Shown one piece after another: positions 1 through 7,953 of a stretch of DNA of 64,000 bases. The first letter of the stretch is position 1; each line of letters begins with the position of its first letter. Source of the DNA: Betaproteobacteria bacterium LSUCC0117 (GTDB lineage Bacteria; Pseudomonadota; Gammaproteobacteria; Burkholderiales; Burkholderiaceae_C); assembly GCA_030441535.1 (NCBI GenBank), contig JAUJFZ010000002.1, positions 62,001-126,000 on the forward strand, given 5' to 3'. Under the pieces are notes generated by a model. That model was not told where the DNA came from and did no database searches. It saw nothing but the letters and a program-made list of their open reading frames with translations. The position numbers and the translations under genes are program-made.

Positions 1-321
1 CAAAAATCAATGGACGAAGCTCGTCGCAACTTGGTCTCCGCAGCATTGCGCGATGGTACCGTTCACCACGAGGTGTACGGCCAGCACGGCGCAGCTCGCG
101 TGATGTTGTTGCCCGCATCAAAGGGTACCGGCATCATTGCTGGCGGCCCAATGCGTGCCGTGTTCGAGGTGGTGGGTGTGACCGACGTGGTTGCCAAGAG
201 CCATGGCTCAAGCAACCCCTATAACTTGGTTCGCGCCACCATTAACGCTCTCAAAAATCTGGGAACACCTTCTTCAGTGGCTGCTAAGCGTGGCAAGACT
301 GTTGAAGAGATTCTCAACTAA
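1..321 (+). CDS. rpsE: 30S ribosomal protein S5, 3' part (5' end outside window)
   Basis: The reading frame is open from base 1 and ends at a TAA at 319-321, giving about the last 106 residues of S5. The conserved C-terminal domain is visible: GTGIIAGGPMRAVFEVVGVTDV and the stretch with KSHGSSNPYNLVRATINAL. S5 is a small-subunit protein important for decoding accuracy. It is followed 10 bases later by rpmD, the standard spc-operon order. The start codon is outside the window, so full length cannot be judged. Confidence 0.97.
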   Translation, partial: QKSMDEARRNLVSAALRDGTVHHEVYGQHGAARVMLLPASKGTGIIAGGPMRAVFEVVGVTDVVAKSHGSSNPYNLVRATINALKNLGTPSSVAAKRGKTVEEILN

Positions 322-331
322 GGACTAAGCC

Positions 332-514
332 ATGAGCACCGATAAAAAAGTGACCGTTCAGCTGGTTCGCAGCCCGATTGGCTGCAAAGCTGACCATCGC
401 GATACCGTTCGCGGTTTGGGTCTGCGCAAAGTAAACGGCAAGCGTGAACTCGAAGACACGCCTGCTGTGCGCGGCATGATCAACAAGATCAGCTATCTGG
501 TCAAAGTCCTCTAA
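332..514 (+). CDS. rpmD: 50S ribosomal protein L30
   Basis: A 60-residue protein, the usual length for bacterial L30. It has the typical VQLVRSPIGCK start and the LGLRKVNGKRELEDTPAVRGMI core. It lies between rpsE and rplO, as in nearly all proteobacterial spc operons, and starts 10 bases after rpsE. L30 is a peripheral large-subunit protein. The length, order and sequence leave little doubt. Confidence 0.97.
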   Translation: MSTDKKVTVQLVRSPIGCKADHRDTVRGLGLRKVNGKRELEDTPAVRGMINKISYLVKVL

Positions 515-537
515 GCAGGGCTGGTAAGGAGTCCGTA

Positions 538-975
538 ATGGAACTAAACAACATCAACGCCGGTGACGGCGCCAAGCATGCCAAGCGTCGCGTCGGTCGC
601 GGTATTGGTTCAGGTTTGGGTAAAACTGCGGGTCGCGGCCACAAAGGTCAAAAGTCACGTTCGGGTGGTTTCCACCGCGCTGGCTTTGAAGGTGGTCAAA
701 TGCCCATGTACCGTCGCTTGCCAAAGCGCGGTTTCAAGTCACGCTCTGTGGGCTTGAATGCAGAGGTGACGCTGTCAGCGCTGTCTGCACTGGAAGCAAC
801 GGAAGTCGATTTGCTGGTTTTGAAAGAAGCCGGTCTGGTTGGCGAGTTGGTCCGCAAAGTTAAAGTCATCAAGTCAGGCGAACTGACTCGTGCGGTTACT
901 TTAAAGGCTATTAACGCAACGGCTGGCGCGAAAGCGGCTATCGAAGCGGCTGGTGGCAGCATCCAGGCAGCGTAA
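538..975 (+). CDS. rplO: 50S ribosomal protein L15
   Basis: A 145-residue protein with the Gly/Lys/Arg-rich N-terminal extension of L15 (GRGIGSGLGKTAGRGHKGQK, then GGFHRAGFEGGQMP around residues 18-57), which threads into 23S rRNA. The C-terminal globular part ends in GAKAAIEAAGG. A Shine-Dalgarno-like AAGGAG (527-532) precedes the ATG. It is followed by secY after 21 bases. Confidence 0.97.
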   Translation: MELNNINAGDGAKHAKRRVGRGIGSGLGKTAGRGHKGQKSRSGGFHRAGFEGGQMPMYRRLPKRGFKSRSVGLNAEVTLSALSALEATEVDLLVLKEAGLVGELVRKVKVIKSGELTRAVTLKAINATAGAKAAIEAAGGSIQAA

Positions 976-996
976 GCGTGATTAGGGCTTAGATCA

Positions 997-2316
997 GTGG
1001 CTACTTCTTCCTCAATCGGCAGTAACAAAGCGGGCACCGGCGACTTGCGTCGCCGCCTGGTGTTTTTGCTGTTGGCACTTGTGGTGTATCGCATCGGCGC
1101 GCACATCCCGGTGCCAGGGATAGACCCTGCACAACTCGAGCAGTTGTTCAAGGGCCAAAGTGGCGGCATTCTGAGTCTTTTCAACATGTTCTCGGGCGGT
1201 GCGTTGTCCCGCTTCACCGTGTTTGCGTTGGGCATCATGCCCTACATCTCTGCGTCGATCATCATGCAATTGATGACCTACGTGGTGCCCACCTTCGAGC
1301 AATTGAAGAAAGAGGGCGAAGCCGGTCGTCGAAAGATTACCCAGTACACCCGCTACGGCACGCTTGGATTGGCAGTTTTCCAATCGATCGGTATTGCTTT
1401 GGCGCTTGAAAGCTCGGCGGGTTTGGTTTTGTCGCCTGGCCTCGGTTTCCGTATTTCAACGGTGGTTAGTTTGACAGCAGGTACGTTGTTCCTGATGTGG
1501 TTGGGTGAACAAATCACTGAACGCGGTCTGGGCAACGGCATTTCAATCTTGATTTTTGGCGGTATCGCAGCTGGTTTGCCCAGTGCGTTGGGTGGCTTTG
1601 GTACCTTGGTAAGCAATGGCAGCATGAACCCGATCGTTGCGATTCTGATCGTTGCCATCGTGCTGGCTGTTACTTACTTGGTGGTGTTCGTTGAACGCGG
1701 CCAGCGCAAGATCCTCGTGAACTATGCGCGCCGACAGGTCGGCAACCGTGTGTACGGTGGCCAGAGTTCACATCTGCCGCTGAAGCTTAATATGGCGGGC
1801 GTGATCCCCCCAATTTTCGCAAGCAGTATCATTTTGCTGCCGGCGACGTTCGTTAGCTGGTTCAGCACCGGTGATTCCATGCTGTGGTTGCGCGACTTCT
1901 CTGCTGCTCTGGCACCCGGACAACCGATTTATGTGGCTTTGTACGCCGCAGCGATTATTTTCTTCTGCTTCTTCTACACGGCGCTCGTTTTCAACAGCCG
2001 TGAGACAGCAGATAACCTGAAGAAGAGCGGTGGTTTCGTGCCTGGTATTCGGCCGGGAGACCAAACCGCGCGCTACGTCGATAAGATTTTGTTGCGTCTA
2101 ACGATGGTTGGCGCCATGTACATCACCTTCGTGTGTTTGTTACCTGAATTTTTGATTTTGAAATACAACGTGCCTTTCTACTTCGGTGGAACGTCTTTGT
2201 TAATCATCGTAGTTGTGACCATGGATTTCATGGCACAAGTTCAAAACTACCTGATGAGCCAGCAATACGACTCACTGTTGAAGAAGGCTAATTTCAAGGG
2301 ATCTGTAGGGGCGTAA
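997..2316 (+). CDS. secY: Preprotein translocase subunit SecY
   Basis: A 439-residue, ten-helix membrane protein forming the core channel of the Sec translocon with SecE and SecG. Diagnostic segments are the N-terminal LRRRLVFLLLALVVYRIGAH, the plug region IPVPGIDP, the loop with GVIPPIFASSI, and RPGDQTARY near the cytoplasmic loop used by SecA and ribosomes. The start is a GTG at 997. It follows rplO as in the spc operon. The next gene is rpmJ directly; infA, which often lies here in betaproteobacteria, is not present. Confidence 0.97.
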   Translation: MATSSSIGSNKAGTGDLRRRLVFLLLALVVYRIGAHIPVPGIDPAQLEQLFKGQSGGILSLFNMFSGGALSRFTVFALGIMPYISASIIMQLMTYVVPTFEQLKKEGEAGRRKITQYTRYGTLGLAVFQSIGIALALESSAGLVLSPGLGFRISTVVSLTAGTLFLMWLGEQITERGLGNGISILIFGGIAAGLPSALGGFGTLVSNGSMNPIVAILIVAIVLAVTYLVVFVERGQRKILVNYARRQVGNRVYGGQSSHLPLKLNMAGVIPPIFASSIILLPATFVSWFSTGDSMLWLRDFSAALAPGQPIYVALYAAAIIFFCFFYTALVFNSRETADNLKKSGGFVPGIRPGDQTARYVDKILLRLTMVGAMYITFVCLLPEFLILKYNVPFYFGGTSLLIIVVVTMDFMAQVQNYLMSQQYDSLLKKANFKGSVGA

Positions 2317-2402
2317 TTCGCTGGGTCAAGGACCCTGCCCATATAGCTTAGTTCGTTCTGAAAGAATGACTTTTAGAACTGCCTTTTACTAGGAGAAGAA
2401 AA

Positions 2403-2516
2403 ATGAGAGTTTCGGCTTCGGTCAAGAAATTGTGCCGCAACTGTAAAATTATCCGCCGCCACGGTGTTGTTCGCGTGATCTGCACAGAGCCACGCCATAA
2501 GCAACGTCAAGGCTGA
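2403..2516 (+). CDS. rpmJ: 50S ribosomal protein L36
   Basis: A 37-codon gene read directly from the bases: it begins MRVSASVKKLCRNCK and ends RHKQRQG. Cys11, Cys14, Cys27 and His32 form the zinc ribbon of the Cys-containing L36 type. A strong GGAGAAG ribosome-binding site (2392-2398) precedes the ATG, and rpsM follows 20 bases later. This matches the secY-rpmJ-rpsM order of the alpha-operon boundary. L36 is the smallest large-subunit protein and helps to fold 23S rRNA. Confidence 0.95.
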   Translation: MRVSASVKKLCRNCKIIRRHGVVRVICTEPRHKQRQG

Positions 2517-2536
2517 TAGACATTTAGAGGACCACC

Positions 2537-2902
2537 ATGGCACGTATTGCAGGTATTAACATTCCGCCACACAAGCACGCTGAAATCGGCTTGACGGCAA
2601 TTTTTGGTATTGGCCGCACTCGCGCGCGTCAACTTTGCGTTTCTTGCGCCATTCCTTTTGATAAGAAAATCAAGGACTTGGACGACTCAGACGTTGAAAA
2701 GCTGCGCGAAGAAGTAGGCAAGATCACGATCGAGGGTGACCTCCGCCGTGAGGTGACCATGAACATCAAGCGTTTGATGGACATCGGTTGCTACCGTGGT
2801 TTCCGTCATCGCCGTGGCCTGCCCGTCCGTGGCCAGCGTACGCAAACCAATGCGCGTACCCGCAAAGGTCCTCGTAAAGCAGCGCAATCGCTGAAGAAGT
2901 AA
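2537..2902 (+). CDS. rpsM: 30S ribosomal protein S13
   Basis: A 121-residue protein beginning MARIAGINIPPHKHAEIGLT, with the helix-two-turn-helix IFGIGRTRARQLC. The C-terminal tail is basic (RGLPVRGQRTQTNARTRKGP) and contacts P-site tRNA. S13 sits in the head of the small subunit and contacts the large subunit. It is the first gene of the alpha operon proper, with rpsK following after 20 bases. Confidence 0.97.
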   Translation: MARIAGINIPPHKHAEIGLTAIFGIGRTRARQLCVSCAIPFDKKIKDLDDSDVEKLREEVGKITIEGDLRREVTMNIKRLMDIGCYRGFRHRRGLPVRGQRTQTNARTRKGPRKAAQSLKK

Positions 2903-2922
2903 TTCGGAACCGAAAGTAATTT

Positions 2923-3327
2923 ATGGCTAAGTCTTCCAACTCCGGTGCATCAGCACGCGTTCGTAAAAAAGTCCGCAAGAATATTGCTGACGGTATTGCA
3001 CACGTGCACGCATCGTTTAACAACACCATCATTACCATCACTGATCGTCAGGGCAACGCCTTGTCATGGGCTTCTTCAGGCGGTCAGGGTTTCAAGGGTT
3101 CACGCAAGTCAACACCTTTTGCAGCACAGGTTGCTTCAGAGGTTGCTGGCCGCGCAGCCATGGAACAAGGTATCAAAAATCTCGATGTTGAGATCAAGGG
3201 CCCCGGTCCTGGTCGCGAGTCTTCAGTCCGTGCATTGGGCGCGCTGGGTATTCGCATCAACTCGATTGCTGACGTGACGCCAGTCCCGCACAACGGCTGC
3301 CGTCCTCAGAAGCGTCGTCGTATCTAA
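2923..3327 (+). CDS. rpsK: 30S ribosomal protein S11
   Basis: A 134-residue protein with the S11 hallmarks: HVHASFNNTIITITDRQGNA, the GGQGFKGSRKSTPFAAQ segment, and the basic C-terminal tail PHNGCRPQKRRRI. S11 forms part of the platform near the E and P sites of the small subunit. It lies between rpsM and rpsD as expected; the 131-base gap to rpsD is longer than the other gaps of the operon and holds a hairpin. Confidence 0.97.
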   Translation: MAKSSNSGASARVRKKVRKNIADGIAHVHASFNNTIITITDRQGNALSWASSGGQGFKGSRKSTPFAAQVASEVAGRAAMEQGIKNLDVEIKGPGPGRESSVRALGALGIRINSIADVTPVPHNGCRPQKRRRI

Positions 3328-3352
3328 ACGGATCGCGACGCTGATCCAAAGA

Positions 3353-3376
3353 GGTGCTTCTGTTGAAGCGCCTTTT
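3353..3376 (+). terminator. Hairpin with T-run between rpsK and rpsD (possible attenuator)
   Basis: The bases GGTGCTTC, loop TGTT, GAAGCGCC (3353-3372) can form an 8-bp stem with one G-T wobble and are followed by TTTTCGTTTT. This resembles a weak intrinsic terminator inside the alpha operon. Since rpsD and rpoA must be expressed downstream, partial termination or an RNA processing site is more likely than a full stop. This is inference from the hairpin alone. Confidence 0.4.
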
Positions 3377-3458
3377 CGTTTTGAAGCCCACCGCTGACCG
3401 CTCCGCGCGTCAGCTCCTGCAATGCCTGGCAATGCAGCAGATAACCTAGGAAAATACT

Positions 3459-4082
3459 GTGGCACGTTACCTCGGCCCTAAGGCCAAACTTTCCCGCCGT
3501 GAAGGCACCGACCTGCTGTTGAAGAGCTCACGCCGCTCAATCGCAGACAAGGCTAAATTTGACTCCAAGCCCGGCCAACACGGCCGCACATCTGGTCAGC
3601 GTACCTCTGACTATGGCTTGCAGTTGCGCGAAAAACAAAAAGTGAAGCGTATGTACGGCGTTTTGGAGCGTCAGTTCCGCCGTTACTTCGCTGAAGCAGA
3701 CCGCCGCCGTGGCAACACCGGTTCAAACCTCTTGAGCTTGCTCGAGTCACGTTTGGACAACGTCGTGTTCCGTATGGGTTTCGCCTCAACGCGTGCTGAG
3801 GCTCGCCAGCTGGTTTCACACAAGGCAATGACCGTGAATGGTCAGTCTGTCAACATCCCCTCTTACCTAGTCAAGCCCTCAGACGTGATCGCGGTACGCG
3901 AAAAGTCAAAGAAGCAGACCCGTATTTTGGAAGCCCTCGAGTTGGCCTCTGCTGCCGGTTTCCCTGCTTGGGTTGACGTGGCAAAAGACAAAACCGAAGG
4001 CGTCTTCAAGAAGGTGCCTGACCGTGACGAGTTCGCAGGCGATGTGAACGAATCACTGATCGTGGAATTGTATTCACGTTAA
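3459..4082 (+). CDS. rpsD: 30S ribosomal protein S4
   Basis: A 207-residue protein starting at GTG (3459), beginning ARYLGPKAKLSRREGTDL. The central LESRLDNVVFRMGFASTRAEARQLV segment is the S4 RNA-binding domain (about residues 95-160). S4 nucleates small-subunit assembly and in E. coli represses the alpha operon by binding its leader RNA; whether that holds here is not visible. It lies between rpsK and rpoA in the standard order. Confidence 0.97.
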   Translation: MARYLGPKAKLSRREGTDLLLKSSRRSIADKAKFDSKPGQHGRTSGQRTSDYGLQLREKQKVKRMYGVLERQFRRYFAEADRRRGNTGSNLLSLLESRLDNVVFRMGFASTRAEARQLVSHKAMTVNGQSVNIPSYLVKPSDVIAVREKSKKQTRILEALELASAAGFPAWVDVAKDKTEGVFKKVPDRDEFAGDVNESLIVELYSR

Positions 4083-4093
4083 TCAGCTCTCTA

Positions 4094-4124
4094 GTCCCCA
4101 CGTCCGCCAAAGGTGGCGTGGGAC
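4094..4124 (+). other. Stable hairpin in rpsD-rpoA gap
   Basis: The 95-base gap between rpsD and rpoA contains GTCCCCACGTCCGCC, an AAA loop, and GGTGGCGTGGGAC, which can fold into an imperfect GC-rich stem with bulges. No T-run follows, so it is not a classical terminator. It could be an mRNA processing or stability element that sets rpoA levels apart from ribosomal proteins. This is inferred from complementarity only. Confidence 0.4.
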
Positions 4125-4176
4125 GCTCTTCGTCGGCCTTATCGGTGTAACGAGCCGAGGGTATTGAAAGAAGTAC

Positions 4177-5169
4177 ATGCTAAATCAACTGCTAAAACCC
4201 AAGTCCATTCAAGTCGAGGCATCTGGCCCTAACCGCGCCAAAGTCACACTTGAGCCCTTCGAGCGTGGCTATGGCCACACTTTGGGCAACGCTTTGCGTC
4301 GTATCTTGTTGTCATCTATGGTTGGTCATGCGCCAACCGAAGTGACGATCGCTGGTGTGGTCCACGAGTATTCCACCATTGATGGTGTGCAAGAGGACGT
4401 GGTCAACCTCCTTTTGAACCTCAAGGGCGTTGTTTTCAAGCTTGAGAGCCGCGATGAGGTGACATTAAGCCTGCGTAAGGATGGCCAGGGCGTGATTACC
4501 GCTGCTGACATCCAGACACCGCATGATGTGACCATCATCAACCCCGATCACGTGATCGCGACGCTGGGTCCGAATGCAAAACTGGACATGCAGATCAAGG
4601 TCGAAAAAGGTCGTGGCTACGTCGCGGGCACGATGCGCCGTAATGACGACCAATTGCGTTCAATTGGCCGCATTGTTTTGGACGCGTCATTTTCACCCGT
4701 TCGCCGCGTGAGCTATGTGGTCGAAAGCGCTCGTGTCGAGCAGCGGACTGACTTGGATAAGTTGGTTCTCGAAATCGAAACCAACGGCTCCATTGGCCCT
4801 GAAGAGGCGGTTCGCTCATCGGCCAAGATCCTCATGGATCAGTTGTCTTCATTTGCACAACTTGACGGCGGCGCTGGTGGCAGCGAAGGTGGCTTGATTG
4901 GTGGCGACAGCAGTGGCGCTTCATTCGACCCCATCTTGTTGCGTCCAGTTGATGAGCTTGAGTTGACCGTTCGTTCTGCCAACTGCCTCAAGGCCGAAAA
5001 CATTTACTACATCGGTGACTTGATTCAGCGCACAGAAAACGAATTGCTCAAGACACCGAACTTGGGTCGTAAATCACTCAATGAGATCAAAGAAGTCTTG
5101 GCTTCTCGTGGTCTGAATTTGGGTATGAAGCTCGACAACTGGCCACCAGCTGGTTTGGATAAACACTGA
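4177..5169 (+). CDS. rpoA: RNA polymerase alpha subunit
   Basis: A 330-residue protein. The N-terminal dimerization domain shows FERGYGHTLGNALRRILLSSM. The C-terminal domain (about residues 250-325) shows DELELTVRSANCLKAENI and TPNLGRKSLNEIKEVLASRG, the DNA- and activator-binding alpha-CTD. An acidic and glycine-rich linker (GGAGGSEGGLIGG) joins them. Position between rpsD and rplQ is standard. Confidence 0.98.
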   Translation: MLNQLLKPKSIQVEASGPNRAKVTLEPFERGYGHTLGNALRRILLSSMVGHAPTEVTIAGVVHEYSTIDGVQEDVVNLLLNLKGVVFKLESRDEVTLSLRKDGQGVITAADIQTPHDVTIINPDHVIATLGPNAKLDMQIKVEKGRGYVAGTMRRNDDQLRSIGRIVLDASFSPVRRVSYVVESARVEQRTDLDKLVLEIETNGSIGPEEAVRSSAKILMDQLSSFAQLDGGAGGSEGGLIGGDSSGASFDPILLRPVDELELTVRSANCLKAENIYYIGDLIQRTENELLKTPNLGRKSLNEIKEVLASRGLNLGMKLDNWPPAGLDKH

Positions 5170-5276
5170 TTTTTAAGCATCTGCCCTGCCGCGAATTCAT
5201 TGGTTTGGCGGTGGGAAAAGAAAGACTTGAGTACCTGATACGGCTCAAGGAAACATAAACGCAAAGGAAACATATC

Positions 5277-5672
5277 ATGCGTCACGGACACGGATTACGT
5301 AAACTCAATCGCACCAGCAGCCACCGTTTGGCGATGCTGCGTAACATGATGAACTCATTGCTGACGCACGAGACCATCAAAACCACCGTCCCCAAAGCCA
5401 AGGAATTGCGCCGCGTGGTCGAGCCCATGATCACATTGGCGAAGACCGCTACGGTTGCGAACCGTCGCTTGGCTTTCAACCGCCTGCGTGACCGCGATGT
5501 GGTTGTGAAGTTGTTTGACGAGTTGGGCCCCCGTTTTGCTAACCGTCCTGGTGGTTACACACGCATTCTGAAGATGGGTTTTCGTGCTGGCGATAACGCG
5601 CCCATGGCATTGGTTGAATTGGTCGATCGCGCACCCGAAGAAAACGCTGCAGCCGACGATTCTGCCGAGTAA
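5277..5672 (+). CDS. rplQ: 50S ribosomal protein L17
   Basis: A 131-residue protein beginning MRHGHGLRKLNRTSSHRLAM, the L17 signature, followed by LLTHETIKTTVPKAKELRR and ending in an acidic tail (PEENAAADDSAE). It sits at the end of the alpha operon. AAAGGAAA (5266-5273) precedes the ATG. It is followed after 23 bases by an initiator tRNA and a terminator, so the tRNA may be co-transcribed. Confidence 0.97.
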   Translation: MRHGHGLRKLNRTSSHRLAMLRNMMNSLLTHETIKTTVPKAKELRRVVEPMITLAKTATVANRRLAFNRLRDRDVVVKLFDELGPRFANRPGGYTRILKMGFRAGDNAPMALVELVDRAPEENAAADDSAE

Positions 5673-5695
5673 ACCTGTTACACTACACAGCTTGA

Positions 5696-5772
<77 letters not shown>

Positions 5773-5783
5773 ACACAGTTGGT

Positions 5784-5811
5784 AAAAAAGCCCACTTCGG
5801 TGGGCTTTTTT
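5784..5811 (+). terminator. Rho-independent terminator after tRNA-fMet
   Basis: AAAAAAGCCCAC, loop TTCG, GTGGGCTTTTTT is a perfect 12-bp stem with UUCG tetraloop and T-run 11 bases after the tRNA. It closes the ribosomal operon/tRNA unit. Because the stem starts with an A-run, it may also act on transcripts coming from the other side. Confidence 0.93.
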
Positions 5812-5856
5812 ACGCCTATACAATGTGGCCGATACCACCGCCGACAAGGACCGCTT

Positions 5857-6108
5857 ATGACCGCTACCAACGAACGCCCCGAGTTACCCGATCACCTCTC
5901 GATAGAGCCAAACAGCCCCTTTTACGTGCCCGCAGTGTTTGAGTGGGATATCGCGGTCACCTTCAACGGCAAGCAGCGCTGGGATATCTCTGAATATTGC
6001 ATCAGCGAGGGTTGGATCAAGGTCCCTGCAGGTAAGACACTCGACCGCAAAGGTAACCCGCTGCTAATCAAGCTCAAGGGCAGGGTAGAAGTGGCCTACG
6101 CCGAATAA
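5857..6108 (+). CDS. DUF3297 family protein
   Basis: An 83-residue acidic protein; the ATG at 5857 is preceded by AAGGA (5846-5850). The pattern LPDHLSIEPNSPFYVPAVF, RGIGIRFNG-like VTFNGKQRWDISEYC, and GWIKVPAGKTLDRKGNPLLIKLKG is the DUF3297 family, common in proteobacteria and sometimes mislabelled glutathione peroxidase. Its function is not known. It stands alone between two terminators and is convergent with fliS. Confidence 0.88.
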   Translation: MTATNERPELPDHLSIEPNSPFYVPAVFEWDIAVTFNGKQRWDISEYCISEGWIKVPAGKTLDRKGNPLLIKLKGRVEVAYAE

Positions 6109-6136
6109 AAAAAGGAAGCCGAGGCTTCCTTTTTTG
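6107..6136. terminator. Bidirectional terminator between DUF3297 gene and fliS
   Basis: AAAAAAGGAAGCC, GA loop, GGCTTCCTTTTTT is a symmetric stem with A-run and T-run on its two sides, so it can end transcripts from both strands. It lies at the stop codon of the DUF3297 gene and 27 bases past the stop of the convergent fliS. Confidence 0.9.
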
Positions 6137-6162
6137 TTGGGGAGACCGACTGCGCCCCGGCC

Positions 6163-6588
6163 TTAATTGGCGTAAACGGGACGCTCTAGGGTGGTTGGGG
6201 GCACCAGCGCGGGTACGGTTTCCCAAGCTTGGCGAATGTCGTTCATCAAGCCGTAGACCTCGTCAATAGCCGCCAGATCATTGTGGATGTTGGCGTGCAA
6301 CAAGCGGCGAGTAACGTACATGTACAGCTCATTGAGGTTCTTAGCGAGATCGCCGCCTTTTTCGAAGTCGAGGGCGTTTTGCAAGCCCAGAACAATACGG
6401 CCGGCGCGAGTGAGCGCCTTGCTCTTCTCGGTGATGTCTTTGTGCTGGATGTGGCCTTTGGCCGTCGACAAGCTCTCAAGGAAGCCATCAAAGAGCATTT
6501 GGATCAACTGCACGCTATTGGCGCCTGAAACGCCGGTTACAACCTTGACGGCACCGTAACTCTCTAAAGCTTTCTGGTTGATTCGCAT
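6163..6588 (-). CDS. fliS: Flagellin export chaperone FliS
   Basis: A 141-residue helical protein. The FliS core is seen in VSGANSVQLIQMLFDGFLESL (near residue 20), KSKALTRAGRIVLGLQNALDFEKGGDLAKNL, and NELYMYVTRRLLHANIHND. FliS binds the C-terminal disordered tail of flagellin in the cytosol and delivers it to the export gate. In many genomes fliS follows fliD; here it is 42 kb away and has its own sigma-28 promoter immediately upstream. The gene ends at the bidirectional terminator. Confidence 0.93.
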   Translation of the reverse strand: MRINQKALESYGAVKVVTGVSGANSVQLIQMLFDGFLESLSTAKGHIQHKDITEKSKALTRAGRIVLGLQNALDFEKGGDLAKNLNELYMYVTRRLLHANIHNDLAAIDEVYGLMNDIRQAWETVPALVPPTTLERPVYAN

Positions 6589-6631
6589 TGTCGTTTACTC
6601 CATTCACATCCAGCAACCCTGGACATAAATG

Positions 6632-6658
6632 GAATCGGCGAGAACCCGAAAAACTTTA
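6632..6658 (-). promoter_or_regulatory. Sigma-28 (FliA) promoter of fliS
   Basis: Read leftward: TAAAGTTT, 11 bases, GCCGATTC, which matches the enteric sigma-28 consensus (TAAAGTTT-N11-GCCGATAA) at nearly every position. The -10 box ends 44 bases before the fliS ATG. It places fliS in the late FliA-dependent class. Confidence 0.88.
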
Positions 6659-6670
6659 GACCCAACCGCG

Positions 6671-7363
6671 TTAATTACGCTTGACGGGTTTGATATCGAA
6701 GTCGTCATCCGCGGTGGCATCGGTGTCGGACGCGTCCGCCATACCGGTGTCATCTGCCGCGCCTTCTGCGCCCTCGGCGCGTGCGGGTGTCGCACCAAAA
6801 ACCAAACCAGAGTAGGGCGTGGGGGGCAACTCTATTTCGGCTCGTGCGTAGAGCGTCGCGCAGGTCTCATCCAAGGATTGAGCGAGCCGTGGAATATCCT
6901 CCGGGTTGGACGCCGCCTCATAACCCGCCGTGTAGATTGCCTTCACATGTTGCGGTGGCAACCAGGACTCGACCTTGGCCCGCAGCGTCGCGATTTCCAG
7001 GTCTGGTGTCGGATTGGTACTCGTACCCGCCTGCGCATCCTTGGCGCCGTTTTCGACAACCGTTAGGATATGTTTGTGCAAGATCGGCTGATAACGCTTG
7101 CGCAGTGAGGCCAAACCGTCGGCATCCAAGTTGGCGCCGGCGCCTTTGCCGCATACCGCATCCCAGAGCGCCTTGCCTGTTAGGCCATTCAAGCCATTGT
7201 CAGCAGCTGCCGCGGGTGCTCCCGTCACGACTTCGGATATCGCGCTCAGCGCAGACGCACCCTCCAGGCGATTGACCTTGTCGAGCAGGTAGATGAGAAC
7301 CACGATGATTCCCAAAACCACAATCGCGAGTATGGCGAGAAAAATAGCGTCCATGGCACTCAA
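6671..7363 (-). CDS. Unknown membrane-anchored protein downstream of fliA
   Basis: A 230-residue protein that I do not recognise. Residues 5-27 form one strongly hydrophobic helix (FLAILAIVVLGIIVVLIYLL), suggesting an inner-membrane anchor. The middle (about 60-180) is predicted helical and soluble, and the C-terminus is acidic and low complexity (EGAADDTGMADASD). Its start overlaps the stop of the upstream gene by four bases (ATGA), so both are co-translated and belong to the flhA-flhF-flhG-fliA transcript. A flagellar role is likely from context only. Confidence 0.8.
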   Translation of the reverse strand: MSAMDAIFLAILAIVVLGIIVVLIYLLDKVNRLEGASALSAISEVVTGAPAAAADNGLNGLTGKALWDAVCGKGAGANLDADGLASLRKRYQPILHKHILTVVENGAKDAQAGTSTNPTPDLEIATLRAKVESWLPPQHVKAIYTAGYEAASNPEDIPRLAQSLDETCATLYARAEIELPPTPYSGLVFGATPARAEGAEGAADDTGMADASDTDATADDDFDIKPVKRN

Positions 7364-7896
7364 GATGACGGATCCTCGGGCGCGTCAGCGCCTTCACCCT
7401 CTTCGCCACCGCTTTCCTCTGCAAGCTCGTCACGCAGAAACTGCAGTGCCAATAAGGGGTCGTCTAACTTAAACTCGTAGCGGCAAATCTGATCCAGCAG
7501 GTTCTGTGTGCCGTCAATCGCTTGCTGCGCCGTCACGTCCATGCGCTGATAGCGCCCGCCAAGGTAAAACGCCGATTGCGCATACTCTTCCGGCAAATAA
7601 ACCCACACCATTTTTCCTGCCGCTGTCTCGACCTGCTGAAAAACTTTGGCGACCGGTTCCTCTGGGATGGGTTGTCCTTGAGCGAGACACGCCATGGCTA
7701 GGTCTTGGAACTGTGCCATTTTCTCGGCACCATCGATGAACGTTTTATCAATGAAGGCACGCGCCATCACCCCAGCACGCGCCCGCGCCGAGCGCGTCGC
7801 GCGCGTGTCCGACTCCAGCTGCGACACCTGGTCGAACAACTCTTTCGCATTTTTCTTCAGAAGAGCAGGGCTGGCAGTGTTAAAAATTGGCAACAT
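7360..7896 (-). CDS. Unknown soluble protein downstream of fliA
   Basis: A 178-residue protein without signal peptide or membrane helix, not recognised. It has a helical N-terminal half (LLKKNAKELFDQVSQLESDTRATRS) and an acidic C-terminus (EESGGEEGEGADAPED). It lies 57 bases after the fliA stop and overlaps the next gene by ATGA. It is probably transcribed with fliA, so a role linked to flagellar gene control or motor function is possible, but no motif supports a specific function. Confidence 0.78.
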   Translation of the reverse strand: MLPIFNTASPALLKKNAKELFDQVSQLESDTRATRSARARAGVMARAFIDKTFIDGAEKMAQFQDLAMACLAQGQPIPEEPVAKVFQQVETAAGKMVWVYLPEEYAQSAFYLGGRYQRMDVTAQQAIDGTQNLLDQICRYEFKLDDPLLALQFLRDELAEESGGEEGEGADAPEDPSS

Positions 7897-7953
7897 AACA
7901 AATACGGTATCGACTGCACCAGAACAAACTGAAGCCTGACTATCGAGGGAGGC

